Origin: JAFEDN01 sp963832945
GTDB taxonomy: Bacteria > Pseudomonadota > Gammaproteobacteria > Coxiellales > Coxiellaceae
DNA: 64,000 bases
Reading direction: 5' to 3'
NCBI GenBank assembly: GCA_963832945.1
Contig: CAWHVV010000006.1
Location: forward strand, 372,001 to 436,000
This document shows positions 8,560 through 17,826 of this stretch, in pieces. The notes under the pieces are model-generated. The model saw nothing but the letters and a program-made list of their open reading frames with translations. It was not told where the DNA came from and did not search any database. Position 1 is the stretch's first letter. Every line of letters starts with the position of its first letter. The translations under genes and the position numbers were made by a program.

Positions 8560-9867
8560 ATGAAACAAGGACAATTTCCAGCAATATTACCGCTGGCGAG
8601 TTTGAATGGGCAGACGGGTTTTAAGATTTCAGGTGAGGCCATTGGTGATGACTGTGGTTGGGCAGTCGCTTCGCTGGGCGATATCAATGGTGACTCATTT
8701 GATGATTTGATAATGGGAGCACGTTGGTATGCGACAGGAACGGGGCGTAGTTATCTCCTGTTTGGTGGGAATGAAGTCGGCAGTGGATTATTTAATTTAT
8801 CTGGTTTGAATGGCAATAATGGTTTTAAGGTGAATGGCGAGTCCATACAGGAGCATAGCGGCGGCTCCGTCAGCCAGGCTGGAGATTTCAATAAAGACGG
8901 TTACCCTGATTTTTTAATTGGAGCTGACAGCGCCAGCCCTGGTGGAAGTAATCAGTCGGGGCGCGCCTACCTGGTATATGGAGGAGTTCAGAACCATCAG
9001 GGTCTGCTAAATCTTTCCAGTCTTAATGGGCTTAATGGCTTCACACTTAATGGTGAACAGGCAGACAGTTACGCCGGCTATTCGGTGAGCACCGCGGGCG
9101 ACGTTAATAAAGACGGGTTTAGCGATCTTTTAATTTCAGCCTGGCTATCTTCCGTCAATGGATACACTTCAGCGGGCTGTAACTACGTTATTTTTGGCCA
9201 TTCCAGCGATAGTAACAACATTACTGATCTCAGCAGCTTAAATGGTACAAATGGTTTTAAACTTAACGGTGAAGCCTCCTTTGCGCACAGTGGTGTTTCG
9301 GTGAGTGGTGGAGGTGATGTCAACCGGGATGGCTATGCTGACCTGATTATTGGCGCGAATGGCTATGGCGCGTTAAAAGGTCGCAGCTATCTTATCTTCG
9401 GTGGGTCTGGAGTAGTCAGCGGTGGGTCCATGAATTTAACCAGCCTTCAGGGAGTCAATGGGTTCAAACTGGATGGGGAGTTGCCAAAGGATCAAAGTGG
9501 TTCGGCGGTAGCGTTAGGAGATTTCAATGGCGATGGCTACGATGATATTTTAATCGGCGCCAAGAATGCGCCGAATGGGACGCTGGTCGGCATGAGTTAT
9601 GTGGTATTTGGAGGACTGGGAGTCGGCAGTGGAGGATTGCTCAATTTGTCGAGTCTCAATGGTCTTAATGGATTTAAACTGATGGGTGAAATAGCCGGTG
9701 ATTTAAGCGGATATGCGGTGAGTTCGGCAGGAGATATTAATGGTGACGGCTATCATGATTTGATAATAGGTGCGCCTGGCGCCTCCCTGGGTCTCAAAAT
9801 AAAACCGGTCGCAGTTATGTGGTATTTGGCGGGCCTGGCGTGGGTGGAAAAGGCCTTATCAAACTGA
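8560..9867 (+). CDS. Double-propeller receptor, N-terminal part (frameshifted)
   Basis: The start is the MKQGQFPA Met at 8560, with AGGGAG at 8548-8553. This frame covers six blades of the first propeller and then loses register near 9790-9800. There the expected SQNKTGRSYVVFGG is read in frame 3 while frame 1 gives ~25 residues of nonsense. The net change is equivalent to one lost base. The rest of the protein is the ORF listed from 9819. Rejoined, the gene would encode about 1764 aa with the same order of domains as its upstream neighbour. A sequencing error cannot be excluded, since only this one lesion is visible. Confidence 0.7.
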   Translation: MKQGQFPAILPLASLNGQTGFKISGEAIGDDCGWAVASLGDINGDSFDDLIMGARWYATGTGRSYLLFGGNEVGSGLFNLSGLNGNNGFKVNGESIQEHSGGSVSQAGDFNKDGYPDFLIGADSASPGGSNQSGRAYLVYGGVQNHQGLLNLSSLNGLNGFTLNGEQADSYAGYSVSTAGDVNKDGFSDLLISAWLSSVNGYTSAGCNYVIFGHSSDSNNITDLSSLNGTNGFKLNGEASFAHSGVSVSGGGDVNRDGYADLIIGANGYGALKGRSYLIFGGSGVVSGGSMNLTSLQGVNGFKLDGELPKDQSGSAVALGDFNGDGYDDILIGAKNAPNGTLVGMSYVVFGGLGVGSGGLLNLSSLNGLNGFKLMGEIAGDLSGYAVSSAGDINGDGYHDLIIGAPGASLGLKIKPVAVMWYLAGLAWVEKALSN

Positions 9868-12800
9868 CTGATCTCAATGGAGTGAATGGATTTAAGCTGG
9901 ATGGTGAGAACCTGAATGAACAAAGCGGCCTTTCAGTCAGCGGCGCGGGCGATATTAATGGTGATGGCTTGTCCGATCTGCTGATTGGCGCTCCCCATCT
10001 ACCCGGTTACGGAGGTAGTTATGTGGTATTTGGCGACGCTCCACCGGTTTTAGTCAACAACAGCTTAACACTCTCTTCCGGCGCGACGATCACTATAAAT
10101 GCTACTTATCTGGGGGCGACTGATCGCAATCATAATAATAATAGTTTGGTGTTTATTCCCAGCGGTGTTACGCACGGACAATTTGAAACAACTAGCAATC
10201 CAGGAATTTCTCTGGTTAATTTTACTCAACAACAAGTCGCCGGTGGCGTGATTCAATTTGTGCACGATGGCACGTTAGTCCCACCGGGTTATAACATCAC
10301 CGTGCGCAGCACCGGCATTGCTTGGACAGGGCCTTTGTCTGCACAAATTAATTTTATCGGTGCGCCGCAAAGCTATTTTCCAGCAGTATTACCACTTGCG
10401 AGTTTAAATGGTCAAAATGGTTTTACATTAGATGGAGAAATGACTGGGGAGAATGCTGGAAGAGTCGATGCAGCAGGAGATGTTAATGGTGATGGTCATC
10501 CGGATATATTGATTGGTGCTACTGCTTATGCAAGTTCGACAGGGCGAACCTATGTCGTATTTGGAGGTCCTACGGTAGGAAACAACGGTAATTTTCTGCT
10601 TTCAACTCTGAACGGAACGAATGGTTTTAAATTGGATGGTGAAGGCACTTATCAGAACAGTGGTTGTTCGGTGAGTGCGAGTGATATTAACGGGGATGGT
10701 TATGACGATGTGGTGATCGGAGCTGATGATTACCCAAATGGAGTGTATCAAGGTCGCACCTATGTAGTGTTTGGCGGAGCCAGCGTGGTGGGTGGTGGCG
10801 GTTTGCTCCCGCTAGCTAATCTTAATGGCGCCAACGGCTTTAAACTGACCGGCGAAGCAGGGCCAGATGAAAGCGGTATTTCAGTCAGCGCCCGAGGTGA
10901 TATTAATGGAGATGGTTATATGGATCTGGTGATTGGAGCTGATCGCCATGCTAGCGACATTGGCCGTAGTTATGTATTCTTTGGAGGACCGAATGTAGGA
11001 GGCGCTGGGTCGATTCTGCTTTCTAACCTCAATGGCACTGATGGCTTTAAACTAGATGGTGAAGTCAGCGGTGATAATAGTGGTAATTCGGTTAGCGGAT
11101 TAGGTGATATCAATGGGGATGGTTATGCCGATTTGATCATTGGTGCCCCTCATCATTCCAATAGTACAGGTCGCAGTTATGTATTTTTGGGTGGTTCAAA
11201 TGCTGGTAACGGAGGGATAATTTCTCTTTCTACTCTCAATGGCGCCGATGGTTTCAAGCTGGATGGTGAAGCTCCAGGAGATGCCAGTGGTTACATGGTC
11301 AGTGCGGCAGGAGATATCAATGGCGATGGTTATAAAGATTTGGCAATAGCTGCCCCCTACCATGCCAATAACACGGGACGTATCTATGTATTTTTCGGTA
11401 GCCTTAATGCATTGATGGGTAGTTTGGTTTCACTGTCTGGTCTTGATGGTGTGCATGGTTTTAAATTAGATGGTGAAGTGAATGGAGATTTCCTTGGTGT
11501 TGGACCGGCTGCGGTATCTGCCGCAGGTGATATAAATGGCGATGGCTACGCTGATCTATTAATGGGTGCTTATGGTCACATGAGTAGTGCAGGTCGTAGT
11601 TATGTGTTGTTTGGTGGTTCGAATATTGGCATCGAAAGTGCCATTGCATTGGCTTATCTTGACGGCGCTAATGGATTTAAGTTGGATGGCGAAAATTCTG
11701 GCGATTGGTGTGGCTGTTATTTAAGTGGAATTGGAGATATCAATGCTGATAGGGTAGATGATATAGCCATAGGTTCAGTTAACCACAACAATGGAATAGG
11801 CCGCAGCTATGTAATCTTTGGCGATGCCCCACCAACTTTAGTTCAAAATCGTTTATCCTTAGCTTTGGGTCAAACGATACAACTCAATCAAACCTATCTC
11901 AGCGCCTATGATCGTAATAATCCGAATAACACGATCGTATTTATTCCCAGCAATGTGACTCAAGGCCGTTTTCAATTATCGACTCAGCCGGGAGTTTTTC
12001 TAGCCAATTTCACGCTTCCACAGTTACAAAACGGCGTGGTGCAGTTTGCGCATGACGGCAGTGTCACAGCTCCAAGTTACGATATCACCGTACAAAGCGC
12101 TGGCATTGCCTGGACAGGACCCTATCCGGCGAATATTAGTTTTACCATACCGTTAACCATTATCACTAATCAATTGACCCTGAATAATGGGCAGACGATT
12201 GTCTTATCCTCGAATAATCTGCAAGCCGTCGAGCAAGGTGTTAATAATAGTCAGCTCGTTTTTACGGTGGGCAATGTCCTGAACGGCTATTTTGCTACCG
12301 TGCCTTCGAGCAACAGCCCTTCGAAAAATTTAACTTCATTTACGCAGACACAAATCGTTAATGGCTCGATTGAATTTGTCTCTGCAGGCAATAAGCAAAC
12401 GCCGGGTTATTCAGTGGTAGCGAGTGATGGTGTGCAATCCACCTTACCCAGTTCAGCGACGATTGATTTCATAGGCGCGCCGAATATTACGCAAAATTCA
12501 GTGAATATCACTGTCGGAAGCACGATTACGTTAACTCCCGCCATGTTGAATGTGACGGCGCCCAGTGGTGTTGCGCCTAATCAAGTCAGCTTATCAGTCA
12601 CTAATTTACAACATGCCACGATTACGTCAACACTGACTCATGCTCCGGTCAGCAATTTTACTTTGGCAGAAGTAGAAGCGGGTGATATTCAATTAACGCA
12701 AGATAGCAGTTCGGTGACCCCCAGTTATACGATCACGGCGACGATTATCATCACAGATTTCAGCAGCGCGCCTGATTCTGCTGATGTATTGCTTTCTGAT

Positions 12801-13853
12801 CAAGGCGTATATGCGCCGCAGTTAATGAATAATTACTTAGAAATCACGCAAGGTAAAGCCACTACTTTATCGAATCGTTATTTATCGGCCCAGGAACCGC
12901 CCAATGGTCAAGCGCCAGGAAATAACACGATGTTTTACGTGAGCAACATCGAATATGGGCACTTTAGTTTAATCAGCCGACCGCAGACGTGGATTACCTC
13001 GTTTAGTCAGCAACAATTATTGGAAAATCAGGTGCAATTTGTGCAAGACGGCAGCGCCTCGGCGCCGGGCTATCAAAGCCAGGTGGAAGCCTCAAATTTA
13101 CTGAGCGCCAGTTTACCGGCGAGCATTTTCTTCACCCCGGTGAACGAACCACCACCTACGCCTACACCTACACCGATGGGAGGAGACAGCGGTTATTCGA
13201 CGGTGCAAAAAGCGATTATCAGCGCGGTGATATCAGGAGGCTTTGGGATTGGTTTTGCGCTCATCCAAATTTGTCTCAAGCGGCTATCGAATCGAAAATT
13301 ATTGCAGGTTTTGGGAGAAGATAAAGACGATTATGATTTAAAGGTGGTGCGTCCGGTGGCGAAAGAAATTGCCGGGCGAATTAAAATCACCGGGTTTTTA
13401 AACGCGACAACGAATACGCGCATGCGCAGTTTTAAGAGTGCGGTGCGCAGCCTGCTGAGTGAGTTATCAGCCAAAGGGGTGAATGTTCATTTGAACGAGA
13501 TGCAAGCGTCGGAGCGGGACGCCTTGATCAACGAAATCGGCAACCAAACCTACCGCTGGGTGAAATCAAAACGGCGCGGCTGTGCGGCGTGTTGTCCCGG
13601 GTTCAGCAGTTTTTTCAAGCCGCAGATTGTGCCGGAGGCGTTGCAAGATGCCGCAGGAGAAATTGCGAATAACGTAGCGAGCGCTTTACAAAAACGTACT
13701 CAACCCAGTTTAAGTGTGCAATTATCGGCGGCGCCGGATCACCTGATCTATTCCAATCACCCCAATAACCTCAGTATGGAGATGCGAGAGATAGGCGCTC
13801 CATCCATTGTTAGAAAAGAAGAAGGAACAGAGAATTCCTCTTTGCAATTATAA
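9819..13853 (+). CDS. Double-propeller receptor, main part (frameshifted)
   Basis: This 1344-residue continuation of the gene starting at 8560 begins at an internal GTG codon without a ribosome binding site; the true frame resumes near 9795. It contains the seventh blade of propeller 1, a CSPG-like repeat and a second seven-blade propeller (opening FPAVLPLASLNG). Four CSPG-like repeats and a short TPTPTP linker follow, then one TM helix (AIISAVISGGFGIGFALIQI) and a tail ending SSLQL. The tail differs from the upstream genes: it has GCAACC rather than GCCNGC. It is nearly identical to the tail at 41900-42564. Tandem TAA TAA stops close the frame. Confidence 0.75.
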   Translation: MVFGGPGVGGKGLIKLTDLNGVNGFKLDGENLNEQSGLSVSGAGDINGDGLSDLLIGAPHLPGYGGSYVVFGDAPPVLVNNSLTLSSGATITINATYLGATDRNHNNNSLVFIPSGVTHGQFETTSNPGISLVNFTQQQVAGGVIQFVHDGTLVPPGYNITVRSTGIAWTGPLSAQINFIGAPQSYFPAVLPLASLNGQNGFTLDGEMTGENAGRVDAAGDVNGDGHPDILIGATAYASSTGRTYVVFGGPTVGNNGNFLLSTLNGTNGFKLDGEGTYQNSGCSVSASDINGDGYDDVVIGADDYPNGVYQGRTYVVFGGASVVGGGGLLPLANLNGANGFKLTGEAGPDESGISVSARGDINGDGYMDLVIGADRHASDIGRSYVFFGGPNVGGAGSILLSNLNGTDGFKLDGEVSGDNSGNSVSGLGDINGDGYADLIIGAPHHSNSTGRSYVFLGGSNAGNGGIISLSTLNGADGFKLDGEAPGDASGYMVSAAGDINGDGYKDLAIAAPYHANNTGRIYVFFGSLNALMGSLVSLSGLDGVHGFKLDGEVNGDFLGVGPAAVSAAGDINGDGYADLLMGAYGHMSSAGRSYVLFGGSNIGIESAIALAYLDGANGFKLDGENSGDWCGCYLSGIGDINADRVDDIAIGSVNHNNGIGRSYVIFGDAPPTLVQNRLSLALGQTIQLNQTYLSAYDRNNPNNTIVFIPSNVTQGRFQLSTQPGVFLANFTLPQLQNGVVQFAHDGSVTAPSYDITVQSAGIAWTGPYPANISFTIPLTIITNQLTLNNGQTIVLSSNNLQAVEQGVNNSQLVFTVGNVLNGYFATVPSSNSPSKNLTSFTQTQIVNGSIEFVSAGNKQTPGYSVVASDGVQSTLPSSATIDFIGAPNITQNSVNITVGSTITLTPAMLNVTAPSGVAPNQVSLSVTNLQHATITSTLTHAPVSNFTLAEVEAGDIQLTQDSSSVTPSYTITATIIITDFSSAPDSADVLLSDQGVYAPQLMNNYLEITQGKATTLSNRYLSAQEPPNGQAPGNNTMFYVSNIEYGHFSLISRPQTWITSFSQQQLLENQVQFVQDGSASAPGYQSQVEASNLLSASLPASIFFTPVNEPPPTPTPTPMGGDSGYSTVQKAIISAVISGGFGIGFALIQICLKRLSNRKLLQVLGEDKDDYDLKVVRPVAKEIAGRIKITGFLNATTNTRMRSFKSAVRSLLSELSAKGVNVHLNEMQASERDALINEIGNQTYRWVKSKRRGCAACCPGFSSFFKPQIVPEALQDAAGEIANNVASALQKRTQPSLSVQLSAAPDHLIYSNHPNNLSMEMREIGAPSIVRKEEGTENSSLQL

Positions 13854-13888
13854 TAAACAGAAAAGTTTTTTATTTAAAGGAGCTATTG

Positions 13889-13963
13889 ATGAAAAATAAG
13901 TTAAACAATTTATTACCAGAGAAAATTGAAAATTTAGCAAATCATCCATTTTGTAAAAAATGA
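13889..13963 (+). CDS. Small ORF, 24 aa, unknown
   Basis: ATG at 13889 follows AAAGGAGCTATTG, a good ribosome binding site at normal spacing. It encodes 24 residues starting MKNKLNNLLPEK and ending NHPFCKK before TGA. It abuts the leftover 3' end of an ATPase-nuclease gene, so it may be the 5' stub of an unrelated gene truncated at a recombination joint. I do not recognise it. Confidence 0.3.
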   Translation: MKNKLNNLLPEKIENLANHPFCKK

Positions 13964-13967
13964 TATT

Positions 13968-14027
13968 GGAAAGCACTTTGAAATTCAGGCAGAAAGGGAG
14001 AATTCAGAATATTCTGAATCTCATTGA
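13968..14027 (+). pseudogene. Remnant of ATPase-nuclease 3' end
   Basis: These 60 nt encode GKHFEIQAERENSEYSESH plus stop, the exact kind of C-terminus found in the intact ATPase-nuclease genes (for example ending at 19560). Nothing upstream matches. The copy sits 26 nt before the next receptor start, as intact copies do, so an ATPase-nuclease once preceded the receptor at 14054. Confidence 0.75.
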
Positions 14028-14053
14028 TTCACTTAACTTTAGGGAGATAGACA

Positions 14054-17000
14054 ATGAAACAAGGACAATTTCCGGCAGTGTTGCCGCTAGGGAGTTTAAA
14101 CGGCCAAAACGGTTTTAAATTGGATGGGGAAAATAATAATGATCAGAGTGGCATTTCCGTCAGTGCTGCTGGAGACATCAATGGCGATGGTTATGCTGAT
14201 ATGGTAGTTGGGGCTTCTAACTATCCCAGCGGTAGTAATAAAGGCCGCAGCTATGTGATGTTTGGTGGCCCAGGAGTGGGTGGCAGTGGAAATATTTCGT
14301 TATCCAGTTTAAATGGAACCAATGGCTTTAAACTCGACGGTGAAAATAATAATGATTTTAGTGGCTATTCCGTCAGCGCCGCAGGGGATATCAATGGCGA
14401 TGGGTATAAAGATGTGCTGATTGGGGCTAATGGGTATCCCGGAGATAATGGTACAGGGCGCAGCTATGTGGTGTTTGGTGGCCCTGGGATGGGCAGTAGT
14501 GGAAATATTTTCTTATCTGATTTAAATGGAACTAATGGCTTTAAACTGGATGGGGAAAATAATGGTGATTGGAGTGGTTATTCAGTTAGTGCCGCTGGTG
14601 ATGTAAATGGCGATGGTCATGCTGACTTACTGATTGGGGCGCTTGGTCCTCCTGCGGGTAGTGATAAAGGCCGTAGCTATGTGGTGTTTGGCGGTCCAGG
14701 AGTCGGTAATGGTGGAAATATTTCATTATCCAATTTAAATGGCGCCAATGGCTTTAAACTCGATGGGGAAAATAATGGTGATTGTGGTAATGGTATTTCA
14801 GTCAGTGCCGCTGGGGATATTAATGGTGACGGACGTGTCGACTTACTAATTGGGTCAAGTTGTTATCCTGGGGGGAGTTGTAATGGCCGCAGCTATGTGG
14901 TGTTTGGTGGCCCCGGGGTGGGCAGCAGTGGGGATATTTTATTATCCAGTTTAAATGGAGCCAATGGCTTTAAACTTGATGGGGAATATATTTATGATAC
15001 CAGTGGCTTTTCAGTCAGTGCTGTAGGAGATATCAATGGTGATAACCATACCGACATACTGATTGGGGCGTATAATTATCCCCCCATACGTAGGGCTAAA
15101 GGTCGCAGCTATGTGGTGTTTGGCGGCCCTGGAGTGGGTAGCAGTGGGGATATTTTGTTAGGCAGTTTAAATGGAACCAATGGCTTTAAACTCGATGGAG
15201 AAAATAATAATGATCGTAGTGGTTGGTCAGTCAGCGCCGCGGGAGATATCAATGGAGATGGAATAGCAGATCTGCTGATTGGGGCTTATGCTTATCCCAA
15301 CGGTACTAATAAAGGCCGCAGCTATGTGGTGTTTGGTGGCTCTGGAGTGGGTAGCAGTGGAAATATTTCAAATATTTCATTATCCAGTTTAAATGGAACC
15401 AATGGTTTTAAACTGGATGGCGAAAATAATGGTGATCAAAGTGGTTGGTCAGTCAGTACTGCAGGAGATATCAATGGGGATGGAATAGCAGATCTGTTAA
15501 TCGGGGGTGATGGTTATCCCAATAGTGCTTATAAAGGCCGTAGCTATGTGGTGTTTGGCGATGCGCCACCGGTTTTGGTCAATAACTTGTTGACTCTCTA
15601 CATCGGGGAAATTTTGCCATTAACATCGAATGATTTAGGAGCTTACGATCGCAATCATGATAATGCGACACTGATGTTTATCCCCAGCAATATTTCTCAT
15701 GGTTATTTTTCTGTACTCAGCGCACCGACCACACCTCTGGTAAATTTTACCCAATCGCAGATTACCAACGGCTCCATTCAATTTGTGCATGACGGCAGCG
15801 TGTTTGCACCTGGTTACGAAATCACTGTCCGCAGCACAGGAATAGCTTGGACCGGACCGGCGGCAGCTAATATTACTTTTTCAACTTCGACTCCCAGCCC
15901 AACCTCAGTTTCGACAACCCTGGCCCCTACATCAACACCCTCTTCAACCGTCATTAGCACATCGACACCTGTCTCAACTCCGACGCCAACCCCAACTCCA
16001 ATTTCCACCACTCCCGTTCCTGCTTCCACCCCAACGCAAACTCCGACATCAACTTCCAGTGTTTCACCGATTGTTTTGCTGAATAACCAACTCACACTCA
16101 GCAATGGTCAAACCGTAGTGCTTTCAATCAGTAATCTGGAAGCTAGCGGAGCGGGTTTTAATGACAGCCAACTAACTTTTATAGTAGGTGATGTGCAGAA
16201 TGGTTATTTTGCGACAGTACCGGCAGGAAATAGTGTCAGTAAAAATCTCACCTCATTTAGTCAAGCCCAGATTAAAAGCGGCGGTGTTGAATTTGTCCAC
16301 AACGGCGATAAACAAGCGCCGAGTTATTCGGTATTAGCCAGTGATGGTGTGCAATCCACTTTGCCGAGTGTGGCGACGATTGATTTTATTGGTGCACCCA
16401 TCATTACGCAAAATTCAGTGAATATCACGGCGGGCAGTACAATTATTTTGACACCTCTCATGCTTAATGTGACGGCCCCCAGCGGTGTTGCGCCTAACCA
16501 AATCAGCTTATCGGTCACCAACTTACAACACGCCACGATTAGTTCAACACTGACTCAAGCTCCGGTCAGCAATTTTACTTTAGCGGAGGTAGAGGCGGGT
16601 GATATTCAATTAATTCCCGATAGCAGTTCGATTACCCCCACTTATACGATTACGGCGAGGGTCACCTCCACGTCATTGAGCAGCGCGTCGGATACTGCCA
16701 CGGTGTTATTTTCCAACCAAGGAGTTTATGCGCCCCAGTTAGTGAATAATTACTTAGAAGTCACGCAAGGCAAGACGACTACTTTATCGAACCGTTATTT
16801 ATCGGCGCAGGAACCACCCGCGGGTCAAGCGCTGGATAACGCCACGATGTTTTATATCAGCAACATTGAGTATGGTCATTTTATTTTAACTCATCAACCG
16901 CAGACGTGGATCACTTCTTTTAGTCAACAACAACTGCTGGAAAATCAAGTGCAATTTGTGCAGGATGGCAGCGCCTCAACTCCGGGTTATCAAACATCGG

Positions 17001-17758
17001 TGGAAGCTTTTGGCTTGTTCAGCGCTAGTTTGCCCGCCAGTATTTTCTTTACACCTGTGAACGTTCCTTCGCCAATATTAGGTGGAGATGGCGGTTACAC
17101 AACGATCCAAAAAGCCATTATTAGCGCGGTGATTTCAGGCTCGGTGGGCATTTTGTTTGCGCTCGTGCAAATTTGTTTAAAGCGCTCGGCGAATCGAAAA
17201 TTATTGCAAGCGCTGGGAGACAGCAAAGAACAATATGATTTGACGGTAGTACGTCCGGTAGCGCAAGAAATTGCCCGTCAAATCAAGATCACGGGTTGCA
17301 TGAACCACACCACCAATACCAAAGTGGCGCATTATAAAAGCGCGGTGCGCAAGATATTGTTTGAATTAACCAAGAGGGGAGTCGATTTAAATTTCACAGA
17401 AATGAACTCCGCCATTCGTGACGGAATTATTAATGAAATTGCCGGGCAAACTCGAAGGATTGTGCTGGGCGATCCGGGTTGTTGCCAGGGATTCGTATCC
17501 TTTTTCAAAGCGCAGGCGACACCGAAGGCTATTGAAGACGCCGCTTCAGAAATTGCCGCCGCCGTTGCCGCCGCAATACAAACCTTGCCTGCGACAGTTC
17601 GCCGTGAGTCCCCCCTGGTAAGATCGGTAGAATTGCCCTCATTATCGGATTCAAAAGAGGTATTGCTCATGGCCAATCGAAGTTCCAGCCAGGTTATTTC
17701 ACCGGATTCACCCATTCAGGTCGATGCGCCGAAAGAACAGCAGATGTTAGGAACATAA
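14054..17758 (+). CDS. FG-GAP propeller / mucin-linker / CSPG-repeat transmembrane receptor-like protein
   Basis: This intact 1234-aa protein has AGGGAG 7 nt upstream of its ATG. Seven FKLDGE-type FG-GAP blades occupy residues about 8-500, most with DINGDG calcium loops. A CSPG/cadherin-like repeat (about 502-608) is followed by a Ser/Thr/Pro-rich mucin-like linker (about 610-670). Three more CSPG-like repeats start near 672, 780 and 888. One TM helix (about 1019-1042) precedes KRSANRK, giving a cytosolic C-terminus. The tail carries GCCQGFVSFFK, an Ala-rich helix and a Ser/Pro-rich end. No signal peptide is seen. It is followed after 68 nt by the ATPase-nuclease at 17827. Its 3' third is nearly identical to that of the gene ending at 46172. 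Confidence 0.85.
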   Translation: MKQGQFPAVLPLGSLNGQNGFKLDGENNNDQSGISVSAAGDINGDGYADMVVGASNYPSGSNKGRSYVMFGGPGVGGSGNISLSSLNGTNGFKLDGENNNDFSGYSVSAAGDINGDGYKDVLIGANGYPGDNGTGRSYVVFGGPGMGSSGNIFLSDLNGTNGFKLDGENNGDWSGYSVSAAGDVNGDGHADLLIGALGPPAGSDKGRSYVVFGGPGVGNGGNISLSNLNGANGFKLDGENNGDCGNGISVSAAGDINGDGRVDLLIGSSCYPGGSCNGRSYVVFGGPGVGSSGDILLSSLNGANGFKLDGEYIYDTSGFSVSAVGDINGDNHTDILIGAYNYPPIRRAKGRSYVVFGGPGVGSSGDILLGSLNGTNGFKLDGENNNDRSGWSVSAAGDINGDGIADLLIGAYAYPNGTNKGRSYVVFGGSGVGSSGNISNISLSSLNGTNGFKLDGENNGDQSGWSVSTAGDINGDGIADLLIGGDGYPNSAYKGRSYVVFGDAPPVLVNNLLTLYIGEILPLTSNDLGAYDRNHDNATLMFIPSNISHGYFSVLSAPTTPLVNFTQSQITNGSIQFVHDGSVFAPGYEITVRSTGIAWTGPAAANITFSTSTPSPTSVSTTLAPTSTPSSTVISTSTPVSTPTPTPTPISTTPVPASTPTQTPTSTSSVSPIVLLNNQLTLSNGQTVVLSISNLEASGAGFNDSQLTFIVGDVQNGYFATVPAGNSVSKNLTSFSQAQIKSGGVEFVHNGDKQAPSYSVLASDGVQSTLPSVATIDFIGAPIITQNSVNITAGSTIILTPLMLNVTAPSGVAPNQISLSVTNLQHATISSTLTQAPVSNFTLAEVEAGDIQLIPDSSSITPTYTITARVTSTSLSSASDTATVLFSNQGVYAPQLVNNYLEVTQGKTTTLSNRYLSAQEPPAGQALDNATMFYISNIEYGHFILTHQPQTWITSFSQQQLLENQVQFVQDGSASTPGYQTSVEAFGLFSASLPASIFFTPVNVPSPILGGDGGYTTIQKAIISAVISGSVGILFALVQICLKRSANRKLLQALGDSKEQYDLTVVRPVAQEIARQIKITGCMNHTTNTKVAHYKSAVRKILFELTKRGVDLNFTEMNSAIRDGIINEIAGQTRRIVLGDPGCCQGFVSFFKAQATPKAIEDAASEIAAAVAAAIQTLPATVRRESPLVRSVELPSLSDSKEVLLMANRSSSQVISPDSPIQVDAPKEQQMLGT

Positions 17759-17826
17759 CTCAAATCTCAATAAGATATGGGTGAAATGGTGTAAAATAGA
17801 GTTTTCTATTGACATGAGGATCGGCC
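17759..17826 (+). promoter_or_regulatory. Conserved leader of ATPase-nuclease gene
   Basis: This 68-nt spacer is conserved before five ATPase-nuclease copies. It contains GGTGTAAAATAGAG, whose TAAAAT (17792-17797) could be a -10 element, though no -35 is seen at the right distance. In this copy AATAGA-GTTT-TCTATT can form a small hairpin. GAGGA at 17816-17820 is the ribosome binding site. The TTGACA inside it is too close to the start codon to be a useful -35. Confidence 0.35.

Noticed and set aside
17805..17815. TTGACA upstream of the ATPase-nuclease genes as a -35 box
   Set aside because: It lies about 16 nt before the start codon, so a matching -10 would fall inside the coding region, and none is seen there.
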